A DNA stretch of 64,000 nt from Pelobates cultripes (taxonomy: Eukaryota > Chordata > Amphibia > Anura > Pelobatidae), in NCBI GenBank assembly GCA_933207985.1, contig OW240915.1, forward strand, positions 106,760,163 through 106,824,162, written 5' to 3'. Positions 10,421 through 20,504 of the stretch are shown here, one piece after another; position 1 is the first letter of the stretch, and each line of letters starts with the position of its first letter. A program made the translations under genes and the position numbers. The notes under the pieces are model-generated. The model did no database searches. It was not told the origin of the DNA and saw only the letters and a program-made list of their open reading frames with translations.

Positions 10421-10804
10421 TTGAAGAGATGTTTCTTTAAGAAGAAAAATGTAAACTTCTCAAGCAGAAATTTTTTTTTTGGTTCCTATGTCCTTTCTTT
10501 CCCATTATGGTATCTTTAAAAAGTTATCCACTTTCAAAAATTAAGATTACATTCTTTATTGATATGCATTAAAAAATGAAAAAATGGTAACCATATCTTT
10601 AAAAAATAAAAAGCAATACAAAATTGTACTGACAATGTCCCAATGTTTGTTTAAATCCTTCCATTCCAGATGATCTGCATCATTAAACCAGTGGGTGCAT
10701 AGAGAAGGATCCCTGGAAGGAACCAATATATAGAAACAAGTTTTAACCTCTTGCACTCCTACTCAAAATTCAGTAATACCAGGTGCCAAGTCCCAATCAT
10801 ATAA
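10421..10804. other. AT-rich flank of the PLE, no gene recognised
   Basis: Short open frames only (for example 10556-10756 minus), none recognisable. Probably the 5' untranslated/terminal-repeat region of the minus-strand PLE, judging from its position between ORF1 and the palindrome at 10805. Confidence 0.5.
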
Positions 10805-10951
10805 AAAGTATCAAAAAATTACCGGCACTCTTGGGTTTAGTTCATAAAATTTATTGTTGGTCAATTCAAGCAAAGTCAGACTTTGCTTGAATTGACCAAC
10901 AATAAATTGGATGAACTAAACCCAAGAGTGCCGGTAATTTTTTGATACTTT
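10805..10951. repeat. Long palindrome (about 72-bp arms), PLE terminal structure
   Basis: The left arm 10805-10877 and right arm 10880-10951 are nearly perfect complements. Both contain TTACCGGCACTCTTGGGTTTAG or its complement, with a two-base centre. It is directly followed by an (AT)n run at 10951-10976. PLEs commonly end in inverted terminal-repeat segments, which fits its place upstream of PLE ORF1. Confidence 0.85.
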
Positions 10952-11029
10952 ATATATATATATATATATATATAGTGATATACCTCCTCTTTTCCAGGCA
11001 GGATTTTGGTCACGGATCTTGTAAGAAGC

Positions 11030-11490
11030 ACAGACGTTTAGGCAGGGCCGGATTAACATTGGGGCTGATAGAGCTGCAGCTCCAGGCCCAGGCCCATGGA
11101 ATAGGCCCATTTAAAAAAAAAATTAAAAAAAATACAAAATTACATTTTTTCTTTTTTTTACATACTACTCTTAGGCTTGCCACCTGACTGGTATTTTAAG
11201 ACACAGTCGGTATTTGAGGCTGCCTGGCTGTGACGGTATTGCAGTAATGCCAGCAATACAAATATTTTTCTCAGGTTAAATGGATATTACTCTGCAATAC
11301 CAGCACCGACCAGTAGGGGTCACTGTGTATGGAGAGAGGCAGTTACAGCATCTCACTGCCTCTCTCTACTCACTGATCTGCGGGGGAGCAGCTACACAGC
11401 ACAGAAAGTCCAGACAGCAGCTCCCAGCCTGCAGAGACAGACTACAGCTCAGGTATGTTAAGGATGGGAGGAAAGGCAGCAGGGATACAT
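11030..11490. repeat. Interspersed repeat, unclassified
   Basis: It begins GGGCCGGATTAAC near 11045, a phrase familiar from dispersed amphibian repeats, and has A-rich and T-rich runs at 11110-11160. No coding region recognised. It leads directly into the minisatellite. Confidence 0.4.
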
Positions 11491-12375
11491 GGGGACACTG
11501 AGACACTAGGGGACACATGGGGACACTGAGACACTAGGGGACAGTAGGAGATGTGGGGACACTAAAACACTTGGGGACACTGGGAAACATGTGGACACTG
11601 AGACACTAGGGGACACTGTGAGACATGGGAACGATGTGAGACATAGGCAGACACATTGGGACACAGAGATACTAGGGACACAGTGTCTCCATGTCTCCCA
11701 GCCAGTGTCCCTAGTATCTCAGTGTCCCCATGGCTCCCTGTGTCCCCCATTCTCTGTATCCCCATGTCTCTCTGTATCCCAATGTCTCAGAGTGTCCCCA
11801 AATGTCTGTGTTCCCATGTCTCCAGGTGTCCACATGTCTCCCAGCCAGTGTCTCAGTGTCCCCATGTCTCCCAGCCAGTGTCCCTAGTATCTCAGTGTCC
11901 CCATGTCTCAGAGTGTCCCCAAATGTCTGTGTCCCTATGTCTCCCTGTGTCCACATGTTTCCCAGCCAGTGTCCCCATGTCTATGTCCACAAGTGCCCCA
12001 ATGTCTCCCAGTGTCTCAAAGTGTTTGTGTCCCTATGCCTCCCAGTCAGTGTCCCTAGTGCCTGTGTCCCCTAGTCTCCCAGTGTCTGTGTTCCCATGTC
12101 TTTCAGTGTCCCTAGTGTCTTAGTTACCACAAATGTCTGTGTCCCCATGTCTCTGTTTCCCTAGTGTCTGTGACCCCATTACTCCCAGTGTCCCCAAATG
12201 TCTGTGTCCCCATGTCTCCCAGTGTCCCCATGTCTCTCAGTGTCCCCTAGTATCCTATTGACACAGGAGACACTGAGACATGGGGACACTGGGAGAAATG
12301 GGGACACAGACACTGGGAGACTAGGGGACTGGGCAACATGGGGACACTGACACTGTGATACATAGGGACACTGAT
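11490..12375. repeat. Strand-switching minisatellite (GACACTGGGAGACATGGG type)
   Basis: Degenerate short units built from ACATGGGGACACTGAGACACTAG. Units read in that orientation at 11490-11680, as the reverse complement (TGTCCCCATGTCTCCCAG) at 11685-12250, and forward again at 12255-12375. Two inversion points are therefore present. Open frames in all phases are products of the period and are not genes. Confidence 0.9.
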
Positions 12376-12925
12376 GCCAGGCTGGCCTTCCAATTCTTTG
12401 GACAGACATGCCCCCTTTTTGGGCATGTTTGCCCCTTTTGGCAGTTCTGGTCACGCTATTTGCATCAGTGGCACATCCTTTTACCCTGCCCATTGACTTC
12501 CTGCTTCACTGGACACTGCTGTTATGGGGTATGGATTTACTTGAAAGATGAAAGCATAAATTAGATAAAGAGATTAGCATAGAGTATGTGTTTTCTTATA
12601 GCTTTGAGTTTCCCTCCAACACCAACTCCATCAAATACATGACTAATCCCTTTTAACATAGTGCCTGCTAATTAATTAGTCTCAGGTGAGCATTACTTAG
12701 TTCACACCTGTGGAACTCCAGGTCAGAATACAGGCCATGGTTAGGGTTATTGGAGCATTGGCCCACCCTGCTCTCCAAATGCTTCGCCCCAGAGACCCTT
12801 ACCATGTTTTGCAATTTACCAGCAGCTAATGCCAAGAAATGGGGAAAAAAACAAAACAAAAATATTATTAACAGTTTTGGCAATAATAACGGGTGCATAA
12901 TATGTCCAGCTTAGGAAAAGTAATT
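12376..12925. other. No gene recognised; probably repeat flank
   Basis: Contains a small inverted module near 12405-12440 (GACATGCCCCC...GGGCATGTTT). The remainder is ordinary mixed sequence without a supported ORF. Confidence 0.4.
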
Positions 12926-12927
12926 CA

Positions 12928-13215
12928 AAATAGGCATGTGCATGGGAAAATTGTTCGGTTCGGCATTCGGAAATTCGTGACTTCGGCACTTTGGAATTTC
13001 GGAACTTCTCTTGCATCCGCTTGGTAGATAACTCCCTAATTCCCATGGTATTAGGGAGTTATTTACCAAAAGGCTGAAAGACCTAAATTGGTCTTTCAGC
13101 CAAATTTACTAATACTAAGTAAAGATTACTTAGTATTAGTAAATTATTCCCCTACTCACTATACCGCGAGTAGGGGCATGTCTAGTAAACAGTGAGCAGC
13201 TTCTGGTTTGCCTTT
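12928..13215. mobile_element. Second hAT-like MITE fragment related to the 8788 element
   Basis: It begins near TAGGCATGTGCATGG, then TTCGGTTCGGCATTCGG. It then carries the same four palindromes as 9680-9870 in opposite orientation: TAGATAACTCCCTAAT, GGCTGAAAGACC, TTTACTAATACTAAG and CCCCTACTC. It ends with the shared GTGAGCAGC module. The terminal sequence differs from that of the 8788 element, so it is a related but distinct subfamily. The right terminus and target duplication were not found. Confidence 0.65.
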
Positions 13216-14560
13216 GGCATTATTCTGTGAAGCTACAATGCCTTATAAAAGACAAGGCTATTTAAGTTTCAATATTTAAAATTTTCATAGATGGATTTGA
13301 TTGGCCTATGTCTCATTTTGGGGCACTATAGCAGTTTGACTGTTCAAATAACTCCACAAAGGGCTTCCATTTGAGAAAGCAGACACTCCAGCGTATCTTC
13401 TATGGCGTATATTGTGCCTTAACTTGTCACCATTTTGTCATCAATTTATGTCAATGTTTGTGGTGAGGAAAAAAATTTTTTACATACATGTTGCATTTTT
13501 GCTGGGTTTCCCAACACTTGATATATGCCACAGTCATGAAATGATGCTCAGTTACATCTTCAGAGTAAAACAATATGCCCAATGTATGACATAAACACTA
13601 TTTTGTGAAGTTACAGTGCTGTAAAAGAGATGTGACAAGTTCAGGTTTTTAAGTGTGAATTTTCATAGATGGTTTTGATGGGTCCGTGTTCCATTTTGTA
13701 GCACTTTAGCAGGCTACATATTCCTATTACCCAATAAAGGTATGCCATTTCTTAAAAAAGACATGCTAGGGTTTTTCAAAAGGCATATTTTAAACCTTAG
13801 CGTGGAACCATTTTTCCGCTAGCTTGTCTAAAGCGTAGTGGTAATAAGTATTTTTTCTGCCTTTTTGACATACAAAGTGAGTTTGCACTGTATATTTTGT
13901 GCTACAGCTGTATAATACTTCAGCAATATCCCCGTATGTACCTTTGCCAGCTATATACGAATGTTGAAACACAGACATTCCATTTTTTTTTCAAATGTTT
14001 TTTTTTTTTTTTTGCAGATTGCTTATTCCAACTATCCCACAAAGGCATACCATTTCTTAAAGAAGACACCCCAGGGTATTTAAAAGGCTTATTTTGAACA
14101 TTAGTGTGGGATCATTTTTCAGCTAGCTTGTACCAAGTGTAGTGGTAATAAGCATTTGTTTCTGGCTTTTGGACACACAAAGTGAATTTTCACTGCATAT
14201 TTTGCATACCTTATGAGGGCAACGGCTGGATAATGTCGTCTGAGTACAGCAATATCCCTGTACGTACCTTTGCAGGTATATGTGGATGTTGAAAGGGCAC
14301 ATTTGAGACACAGCCTTTTAAGTTTTTTTCAAACTTGGAGTTTTTTTTAGCAGGTTGCTTTTTAAACTACCCCACATATCATTTCTTAAAGAAGACACCC
14401 CAGAGTGTTTCAAAAAGTATATTTTAAACCTTAGCATAGAATCATTTTTCCATTGGCCTTGTACCAAGTGTACTGTAATAAGCATCTATTTTTTAACTTT
14501 TTTTTAAACTTTTTAAAACTTTTGTTTAATTTGAAAAACTTTTCTTACTTTTAACAACTT
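13216..14560. repeat. Diverged tandem repeat, unit about 305-335 bp
   Basis: The phrase 'CATACCATTTCTTAAAGAAG ... CACCCCAGGGT ... CTAGCTTGTACCAAGTGTAG' recurs at about 13745, 14050 and 14383, with an older divergent unit near 13370. The units differ by many substitutions. The phrase (KKKTATGCCATTT, AAGAAGACA, CCCAGG) resembles internal sequence of the TTAA elements at 36.2 and 39.8 kb, so this may be the core of a decayed element of that type. Confidence 0.65.
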
Positions 14561-15993
14561 TTCTTACTATTTTAAAACTTTGTTTAAACTTTTTCTTAAC
14601 TTTTTTTATACTCTTAATTTTATTGTGCAATACTTTTACAAGCTTAGTGAGACACAGTACACATAAAGAGTAGAAAATAAGAGAGACAATAAGGCTGTCA
14701 CTACTATGTATTAAAAGAAATGCTGTACTCATTTTCTTTAAACACTAGTAAACAATACAGGCTAGTAAGACACTTTGCTGCATTATAAGAAAACTGCTTA
14801 TGAGCTAGGAAAAGTGCCCTGGTCTGGCTATAAGTAAGTGAAGTAGCTATGCTATATAACAGGTTTGTGAAACATAAGTGAATTAAAAACCACTAGTGCC
14901 AACAAAATCCTGCTATCACTGCTCTTGATAGAAAAAAAAAGAAATCAGTGCATATCACAGATATAGACATTCAACAAGATGCGTAGGCAAGATGGTGTCC
15001 AATAATGCCATGTGGAAGGTAAACTCAGGTCTACTGTATACGAGTGGGAGTCCATGGTCATCCGACACCCAATATCGGGAAATGTGAGAGATTTGCTGAA
15101 TGGTCTCTGGAGATGGCAGAATCAGGGCAGGGAAGGACATTCTCACAGCCCCAGGCCTTTAAGTGGGCCTCCATTTTCGAGCCACAGACTTGGGATCTCC
15201 TCCAGATCAAGTCCATCCCAATCGAGATCTAGCAGAAGACTCCATTGTTTTTTTGTCGGTGTAGGTGGAGATTCTTCTGCCTGCATGGGTGATGCTTCAG
15301 GGTGCGTACCCTTGTGGCCCGGCAGCCTAGGAGAGCTAGTGCCTATAATGATGGGTGCTTTTAAAATCACTAAGCCCGGAGGAGGCCCCCTCCACCTGCT
15401 TTTCATTCCCTTGACCATCTGCCCAATGCAGGAAGGATGGTAACACTGCCCATGTCACCAATGCTGCACAGATGTACAGGAAGATTTATTCTAGCTTCAG
15501 CAGGGAGCGTTCAATGTAGTAATGTTGGGTTGGTGACATGCCTTGCCTGCGAGTGTGTTCGCCATCTTTGTAAGGTTAGCCATCCAGATATTGCAAACGG
15601 TAGCAGTCAGTGAACCGAAACAGAGGTATGTATAGCGGCACAGTGGAGACCTGGATAACCCCCACCAGTCCAGAGGAGGCTAGGAAATGGGGCGTCAACA
15701 GGGCACTGTGCTAATGCTGCACCGCATGGAATAGGAAAGCGGCCTTCTGTCGGCTGCACTAGCCTTCAACCAGAACTTCGGGGAGGAATACATAGCTGGC
15801 GCTTCTGAAATTCTGCCCAGGGGACATTTGTAGTTCCAGAAGGCAGGTGAGTCACAACTGTGTTAGTTGTGGGTGCCAGACATTGATACATTTACAAGAT
15901 GCAGTGGCTAGCTGAGGAGCATTCACAGAGAGTCTGGCCACCATGAAGCTCAGGCCCCGCCCCAGTTTTTTACTTTTTAAAACTTTTTTATTG
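14561..15993. other. No gene recognised; old repeat debris
   Basis: T-rich to 14760, then mixed sequence. 15000-15960 is GC-richer with overlapping frames on both strands (15012-15443 plus, 15143-15418 minus) that I cannot assign. The minus frame is proline-rich without a recognisable domain. It may be LINE 5' sequence, because a similar GC-rich patch occurs at 40.4-41.2 kb. Confidence 0.35.
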
Positions 15994-15997
15994 TTAA

Positions 15998-16474
15998 AGG
16001 ACCACTATAGTGCCAGGAAAAAAAACTTGTTTTCCTGGCACTATAGAGCCCTGAGGGTGCCCCCACCCTCAGGGTCCCACTCCCGCCAGGCTGAAGTTGG
16101 AGGAAGGGGGTTAAACACTCGCCTTTCTCCAGCGCCGGGCTCCCTCGGTGCTGGGGACTCTCCTGCTCCTTCCGACGTCATTGGCTGAATGCGCATGCGT
16201 GGCAAGAGCCGCGCGCGCATTCAGCCAGTCCATAGGAAAGCATTCTCAATGCTTTTCTATGGACGCTGGCATCTTCTCACCGTGAAAATCACAGTGAGAA
16301 GCGCCTCTAGCGGCTGTCAATGAGACAGCCACTAGAGGCTGGATTAACCCATATGTAAACATAGCAGTTTCTCTGAAACTGCTATGTTTACAGCAGGCAG
16401 GGTTAAGCCTAGATGGACCTGGCACCCGGACCACTTCATTGAGCTGAAGTGGTCTGGGTGCCTCTAGTGGTCCT
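15998..16474. mobile_element. TTAA-flanked MITE, AGGACCACTATAG family
   Basis: Ends AGGACCACTATAGTGCC and its near complement (...TAGTGGTCCT) lie between TTAA copies at 15994-15997 and 16475-16478. Subterminal hairpins (CCAGGAAAA...TTTTCCTGG, CTTCATTGAGCTGAAG) are typical of the family. TTAA duplication points to a piggyBac- or Kolobok-type mobilising transposase; which one cannot be told here. Confidence 0.85.
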
Positions 16475-16478
16475 TTAA

Positions 16479-17104
16479 CCCCTAACTAGCCTGACAGTAA
16501 ATCCCCCAAATTCCCCACTAACGTCTACCCACCCTAGCAAAATAAATACATATTTTACAAATATTTAAGTAATTACCGGTAATTAGATAAATGTAACCCT
16601 GAGGGCTAAAAAAATAAATTAAAAAATTAACCCTCAAGGTTTAAAAAAAAAAAAAATCAGATCACTGTGAAATACTGAGATCTGTTTTTTGATCACTGCA
16701 GACAGTGATCAAAGGGCAGGGAAGGTATTACATTTTATTAGAAAGTGATAAGGAGAACTGTTATTTTAAGCTAACACTTTATTTGAGCAGTCAGGAGCAG
16801 GTCAGCACTATTCTGTCTCCCTGCACTTCACAACTTACATGGAGGTGCAGAGAGGCAGATCAGGTTTCACTGCAGCATGTGTGATTGATCTGACTGCCAC
16901 AGCGATCACATGTGCTGGAACAGTGAGACGGCCTGCGATCACATGTGCTGGAACAGTGAGACACTGAGGCAGACTGCAGCAGCATTCACCCCACAATTTC
17001 TGCAATCGCGGCGATCTGGGGTTGCTCTTAGTAACAGATGGAAATCCTTAAGTGATTAAGGGGAGGAATGAAATGTAAAATTTCCATCCAGCATCCTCAA
17101 GGGG
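16479..17104. mobile_element. TTAA-flanked element abutting the previous MITE
   Basis: It starts CCCCTAACTAG right after the TTAA at 16475-16478 and ends CTCAAGGGG right before TTAA at 17105-17108. It shares its left TTAA with the MITE 15998-16474. Internal palindromes (GATCACTG...CAGTGATC) and no coding capacity. Confidence 0.65.
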
Positions 17105-17188
17105 TTAACTAGAATAAAATAGGCTGTTGTTTAATAATACAGGCCTGATATACATTCCATCAACCACTGCACTTCACTTCCTCTCACT

Positions 17189-17226
17189 ATATATATATAT
17201 ATATATATGAATATATATATATATAT
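17189..17226. repeat. (AT)n microsatellite
   Basis: Alternating AT run, interrupted once (TATGAATATA). Confidence 0.9.
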
Positions 17227-17590
17227 GTAGAATAAAAGGGGGATGGAGGCAGTGCCTTAATGGTGCCTTCCAATCAGGTGACACCCTTAAGGCGCAGCTT
17301 CCCTCCTCCTTTTATTCTTCACTTATTCATCTGTGACCAGAAAGAAGAGACTATGGTTTGGGTTGTTCAAGCTGCCTACCTCGTACTGTAAATAAGTGCT
17401 AGAAACCTTCCCCTGTGGACTGTTTTATTTTATATATATATATATGTATGTGTCTTGAGAAAAGTCCAGGAGGACTGAAACGTTGATGTTTATTTGTGCT
17501 AAATAAAAGCATTTCTACTTTACTACTACAGTCTCCAGAGTGCACTCATCTTCTTTCCTATACTACGGCTGGAGTTGGCACCGGAGCATC
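17227..17590 (+). repeat. PLE terminal-repeat-like fragment with degenerate hammerhead motif
   Basis: Non-coding. At 17455-17481 lies TTGAGAA, a stem AGTCC/GGACT (17463-17467 and 17472-17476), and GAAAC. This is the layout of a hammerhead ribozyme, but with two core changes (C3 and G8). An AATAAA follows near 17502. The surrounding text resembles the better motifs at 20351 and 53325. Hammerheads are known in PLE terminal repeats. Confidence 0.4.
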
Positions 17591-17595
17591 ATTAA

Positions 17596-17667
17596 CCCCT
17601 TAAGGACCAAACTTCTGGAATAAAAGGGAATCTTGACATGTCACACATGTCATGTGTCCTTAAGGGG
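17596..17667. mobile_element. Tiny (72-bp) TTAA element
   Basis: CCCCTTAAGGACC at the left and GTCCTTAAGGGG at the right, flanked by TTAA at 17592-17595 and 17668-17671. The ends match those of the 2.1-kb element at 35536-37652, so this is a severe internal-deletion relative. Its interior has an ACATGTCA/TGACATGT hairpin. Confidence 0.8.
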
Positions 17668-17770
17668 TTAAAGACCAGGAACAAGTGCTGGGAGTGCTGG
17701 GATCGTAAAAATAAATAAATATATATGTAGATGTAGTAACTTTTGGAAAGTCATAAATAAATTATAAACT

Positions 17771-19651
17771 CGCCCAATCCACTTCGAACCCGCTACTGTC
17801 AAAGTGGATAACCAAACCCTGCAACTTCCCTTAGATTTAGCAAATGCCTTCAACAACTATTTTGTCGGATGCCCCACTACCCTAATTGCCAAGCTAATAA
17901 ATGGCATGCATCCTGAAACTACAAATGTGGATCAGGCCCCACTAAATTTGCGAAGACCCAATATAGAAAAGTTACATTTTAGACCTGTACCTATTAATGT
18001 CATTAAGAAACACCTTAATAATCTAAAAATGAAAAACCAGTCTGGACCAGATCAAACCCAGCAATGTAGTTGAAACTCAGTGCGTCGGCAATTTCTAAAC
18101 CCGTCTCAACCCTAATTAACGAATCCTTGGTGTCTGGATACATACCCACACTTTGGAAGACTGCAAGAGTAGTGCCTATCTATAAAAGTGGTGACACTAC
18201 TTTGGTTTCTAACTTTTACCCAATATTATTGCGCCCAGTAAAATCTTTAAAAAAGTGTCCATACACAACTATGTAAGTATTACTAACAATCTAATTATGT
18301 GATTTCTGATCAATCGGGTTTTTGCCCGAATCATTCCACTACAACTGCCCTCTTAAAGGTTTGCAGTGACATCCAAACTGGCATGGAACAAGGAGACCTA
18401 ACTGGAGCTATTTTCCTTGATTTTGCAAAAGGCTTTTGACACAGTAGACCACAACATTCTACTGCACAAACTAAAAAAACGCAGGTGTTGGTGACTGTCT
18501 GCTAACCTGGTTTCGATCGTATGTATCAGAACGTTCACAATATGTGTCCATTTCTGACAGCGACTCCCTCCCTCTCCCAGTCACGTGTGGTGTTCCCCAA
18601 ATTTCCATTCTCGGCCCACTACTATTCACATTATTTATAAATGATCTGCCTAATATATGCAAATCCTCAAATGTACACATGTACGCAGACGACACAATCT
18701 ACCGCAGCTTGAGGCTGTGCTCCAAGACCAGTTTACAGAGGTAGAAAAGTGGATCAGACCAAAATAAACTTTTCCTAAACACTGACAAAACTGTCCCAAT
18801 GATCTTTGGAACAGTCCTAAATTATAAAATTTCCACCTATCCATGAAAACAAAATTAAATAGCACACTTACCACAGTCCACTCTTTCAAATACTTGGGTA
18901 TGTTGTTAGACCCCAATCTATCTTTTGGCATCCACATAGAAAAACTTGCATCTAAACTTTATCCAAAACTAGGTGGACTGTACAGAAACAAATCGTGCCT
19001 AAGCCCTACTGTAAAGGAAAAGATTGTACAGCAAATGCTGATGCCAATCATTGATTATGGGGATGTAATATATGCACCTGCACCGCAAACCCACCTTAAT
19101 AAACTTAATACATTGTATAACTCGTTCTGACACTTTGTGCTACAATGTAATTAAATAACTCACCATTGTGACATGCTAAAAGAACTAAACTGGCTGTCGT
19201 TGGAATCCAGACGCACCCTTCATCTTTCCAGCTTTGTGTTTAAGAGCTATTCTGGGAAAAAAAGAGCTTTTCCCACCCTACCTGAGCAGAATGCTCTCCC
19301 CAGCTGTTCCCACCTCCTGTAATCTCCGATCCAGTACCAGCACTTTATTTAGCCTACCTCAATACAAAAAGAAAGTGTATCCTACAGAGCACAGCAATTA
19401 TGGAACGACCTCCCACACACTTTCAAATCTTCCCCAGGCCTAAAATCCTTTAAGAGATCCCTCTCTACATATCTCAAAACAGAACGCACCTGTCATGGTT
19501 GATTATATATTTTCTACCTGTTCTATGTTAAATATTGTATTAATATTATTTTATTTTGTTGTATCCTATTGTATCAATACAATGTTTTGTGGACCCAGGA
19601 CATACTTGAAAACGAGAGAAATCTCAATGTATCTTTCCTGGTAAAATATTT

Positions 19652-19654
<3 letters not shown>
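17771..19654 (+). pseudogene. L2-like LINE reverse transcriptase, 5' truncated and frame-broken
   Basis: RT pieces in shifting frames, in order: LANAFNNYFV, SGPDQTQ, LWKTARVVPIYKSGDTTLVS, then (other frame) FAKGF, GVPQISILGPLLFTLFINDLP, MYADDTI, TVHSFKYLGMLLDP, LGGLYRNKS and a C-terminal end near 19495. The GVPQ...FINDLP and YADDT blocks and the 3' tail (AATCTCAATGTATCTTTCCTG at 19620) are those of L2-type LINEs. Several frameshifts and stops make it inactive. It ends in an AT microsatellite. Confidence 0.85.

Positions 19655-19692
<38 letters not shown>
19655..19692. repeat. (AT)n microsatellite at the LINE 3' end
   Basis: Pure AT run directly after the L2 3' end, a usual place for LINE-tail microsatellites, and directly before the inverted-repeat unit at 19692. 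Confidence 0.9.
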
Positions 19693-19695
<3 letters not shown>

Positions 19696-20484
19696 AGAAT
19701 CGAAGTGATGGTCTCTTATACGTAAAATCAATATACAATATCAATATACATCATCTTTGAGGATAACATGCTATAATGTTATCCTCAAAGATGATGTATA
19801 TTGATTTACGTATAAGAGAGGGCTCGAAAGCACATTTATATAATGCACCATCTGCATATACACAAAGCACTTTATAATCCAAGCACTTATTGGCACTTTA
19901 AATCTTTTCCTAGATCGCACTGGGATATTATTGCAATATCCATATCCTCTGCACTTTACATCATATTAGATAGTTAAAGTTGTCTATGCTGCACTCTTTT
20001 TCTATTTTGCACATAGTATATAATTCCACTTCTATTTCGTTCAGCAGATCACTGCTTAAACAAAGCACCGACAGTAACCGTCCACTATTCACTATATGAA
20101 CATGACAATCCCAGCGCTGTCATGGATACGCCGGGAAGCTGGTTATGGCACCTTTGCACGGGAGGCGTGCAATTATTCAGTCTCTACCAATTGGAATATG
20201 TGTGTCCGGCATTTCCATGACAGCAGGTACGCTGTTCGGCACTACAGATACACGTTATAACTGAGGGTGGTTATGCGAGCGTTACACACGTGGGGTAAGT
20301 AATTCTACTTATTCCCCTTATAAATATCACTTTGTTCTAGTCTGTTATACTGTCCTGAGGAAAGTCCCGATCCGGGATTGAAACATTGACGCTATATGGT
20401 AACATAATTTGTACTTTTATGTAAGCAATAAAAGTTAAGTTTTAAGAAGACCGTGAGAGTGGACCATCACTTCGATTCTTGTAG
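19692..20484. mobile_element. Inverted-repeat-flanked PLE-like unit with hammerhead-like motif
   Basis: Outer inverted repeats: ACAAGAATCGAAGTGATGGTC at about 19694 and its complement ending near 20483. The left side holds a nested palindrome (arms about 19711-19769 and 19774-19819, with TATACATCATCTTTGAGG). A hammerhead-like core lies at 20351-20391. No ORF. A palindrome plus hammerhead without coding sequence fits a Penelope terminal-repeat pair or a short non-autonomous derivative. Confidence 0.6.
20351..20391 (+). ncRNA. Hammerhead-ribozyme-like motif (PLE type)
   Basis: Stem I TGTC (20351-20354) with GACG (20388-20391); core CTGAGGA (20355-20361) fits CUGANGA; stem II AGTCCC (20363-20368) with GGGATT (20374-20379); then GAAA (20380-20383) and a minimal stem III before T20387 as the cleavage-site base. 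Very short stem III is known for PLE hammerheads. Stem I is only 4 bp with one wobble, so activity is uncertain. Confidence 0.45.
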
Positions 20485-20504
20485 ATAGATGACCTTGATC
20501 TGGC

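Noticed and set aside
10430..10465. Possible hammerhead on the minus strand (CTTGAGAAG...GAAAC)
   Set aside because: Core deviates at two positions and stem II has a long loop; weaker than chance comparison would need.
11591..12123. Long Ser/Pro/Cys/Val-repeat open frames
   Set aside because: They are translations of the minisatellite in several phases on both strands; no domain, start context or splice signals.
15143..15418. 91-aa Pro-rich minus frame
   Set aside because: No recognisable domain, opposite frames equally open; not reported as a gene.
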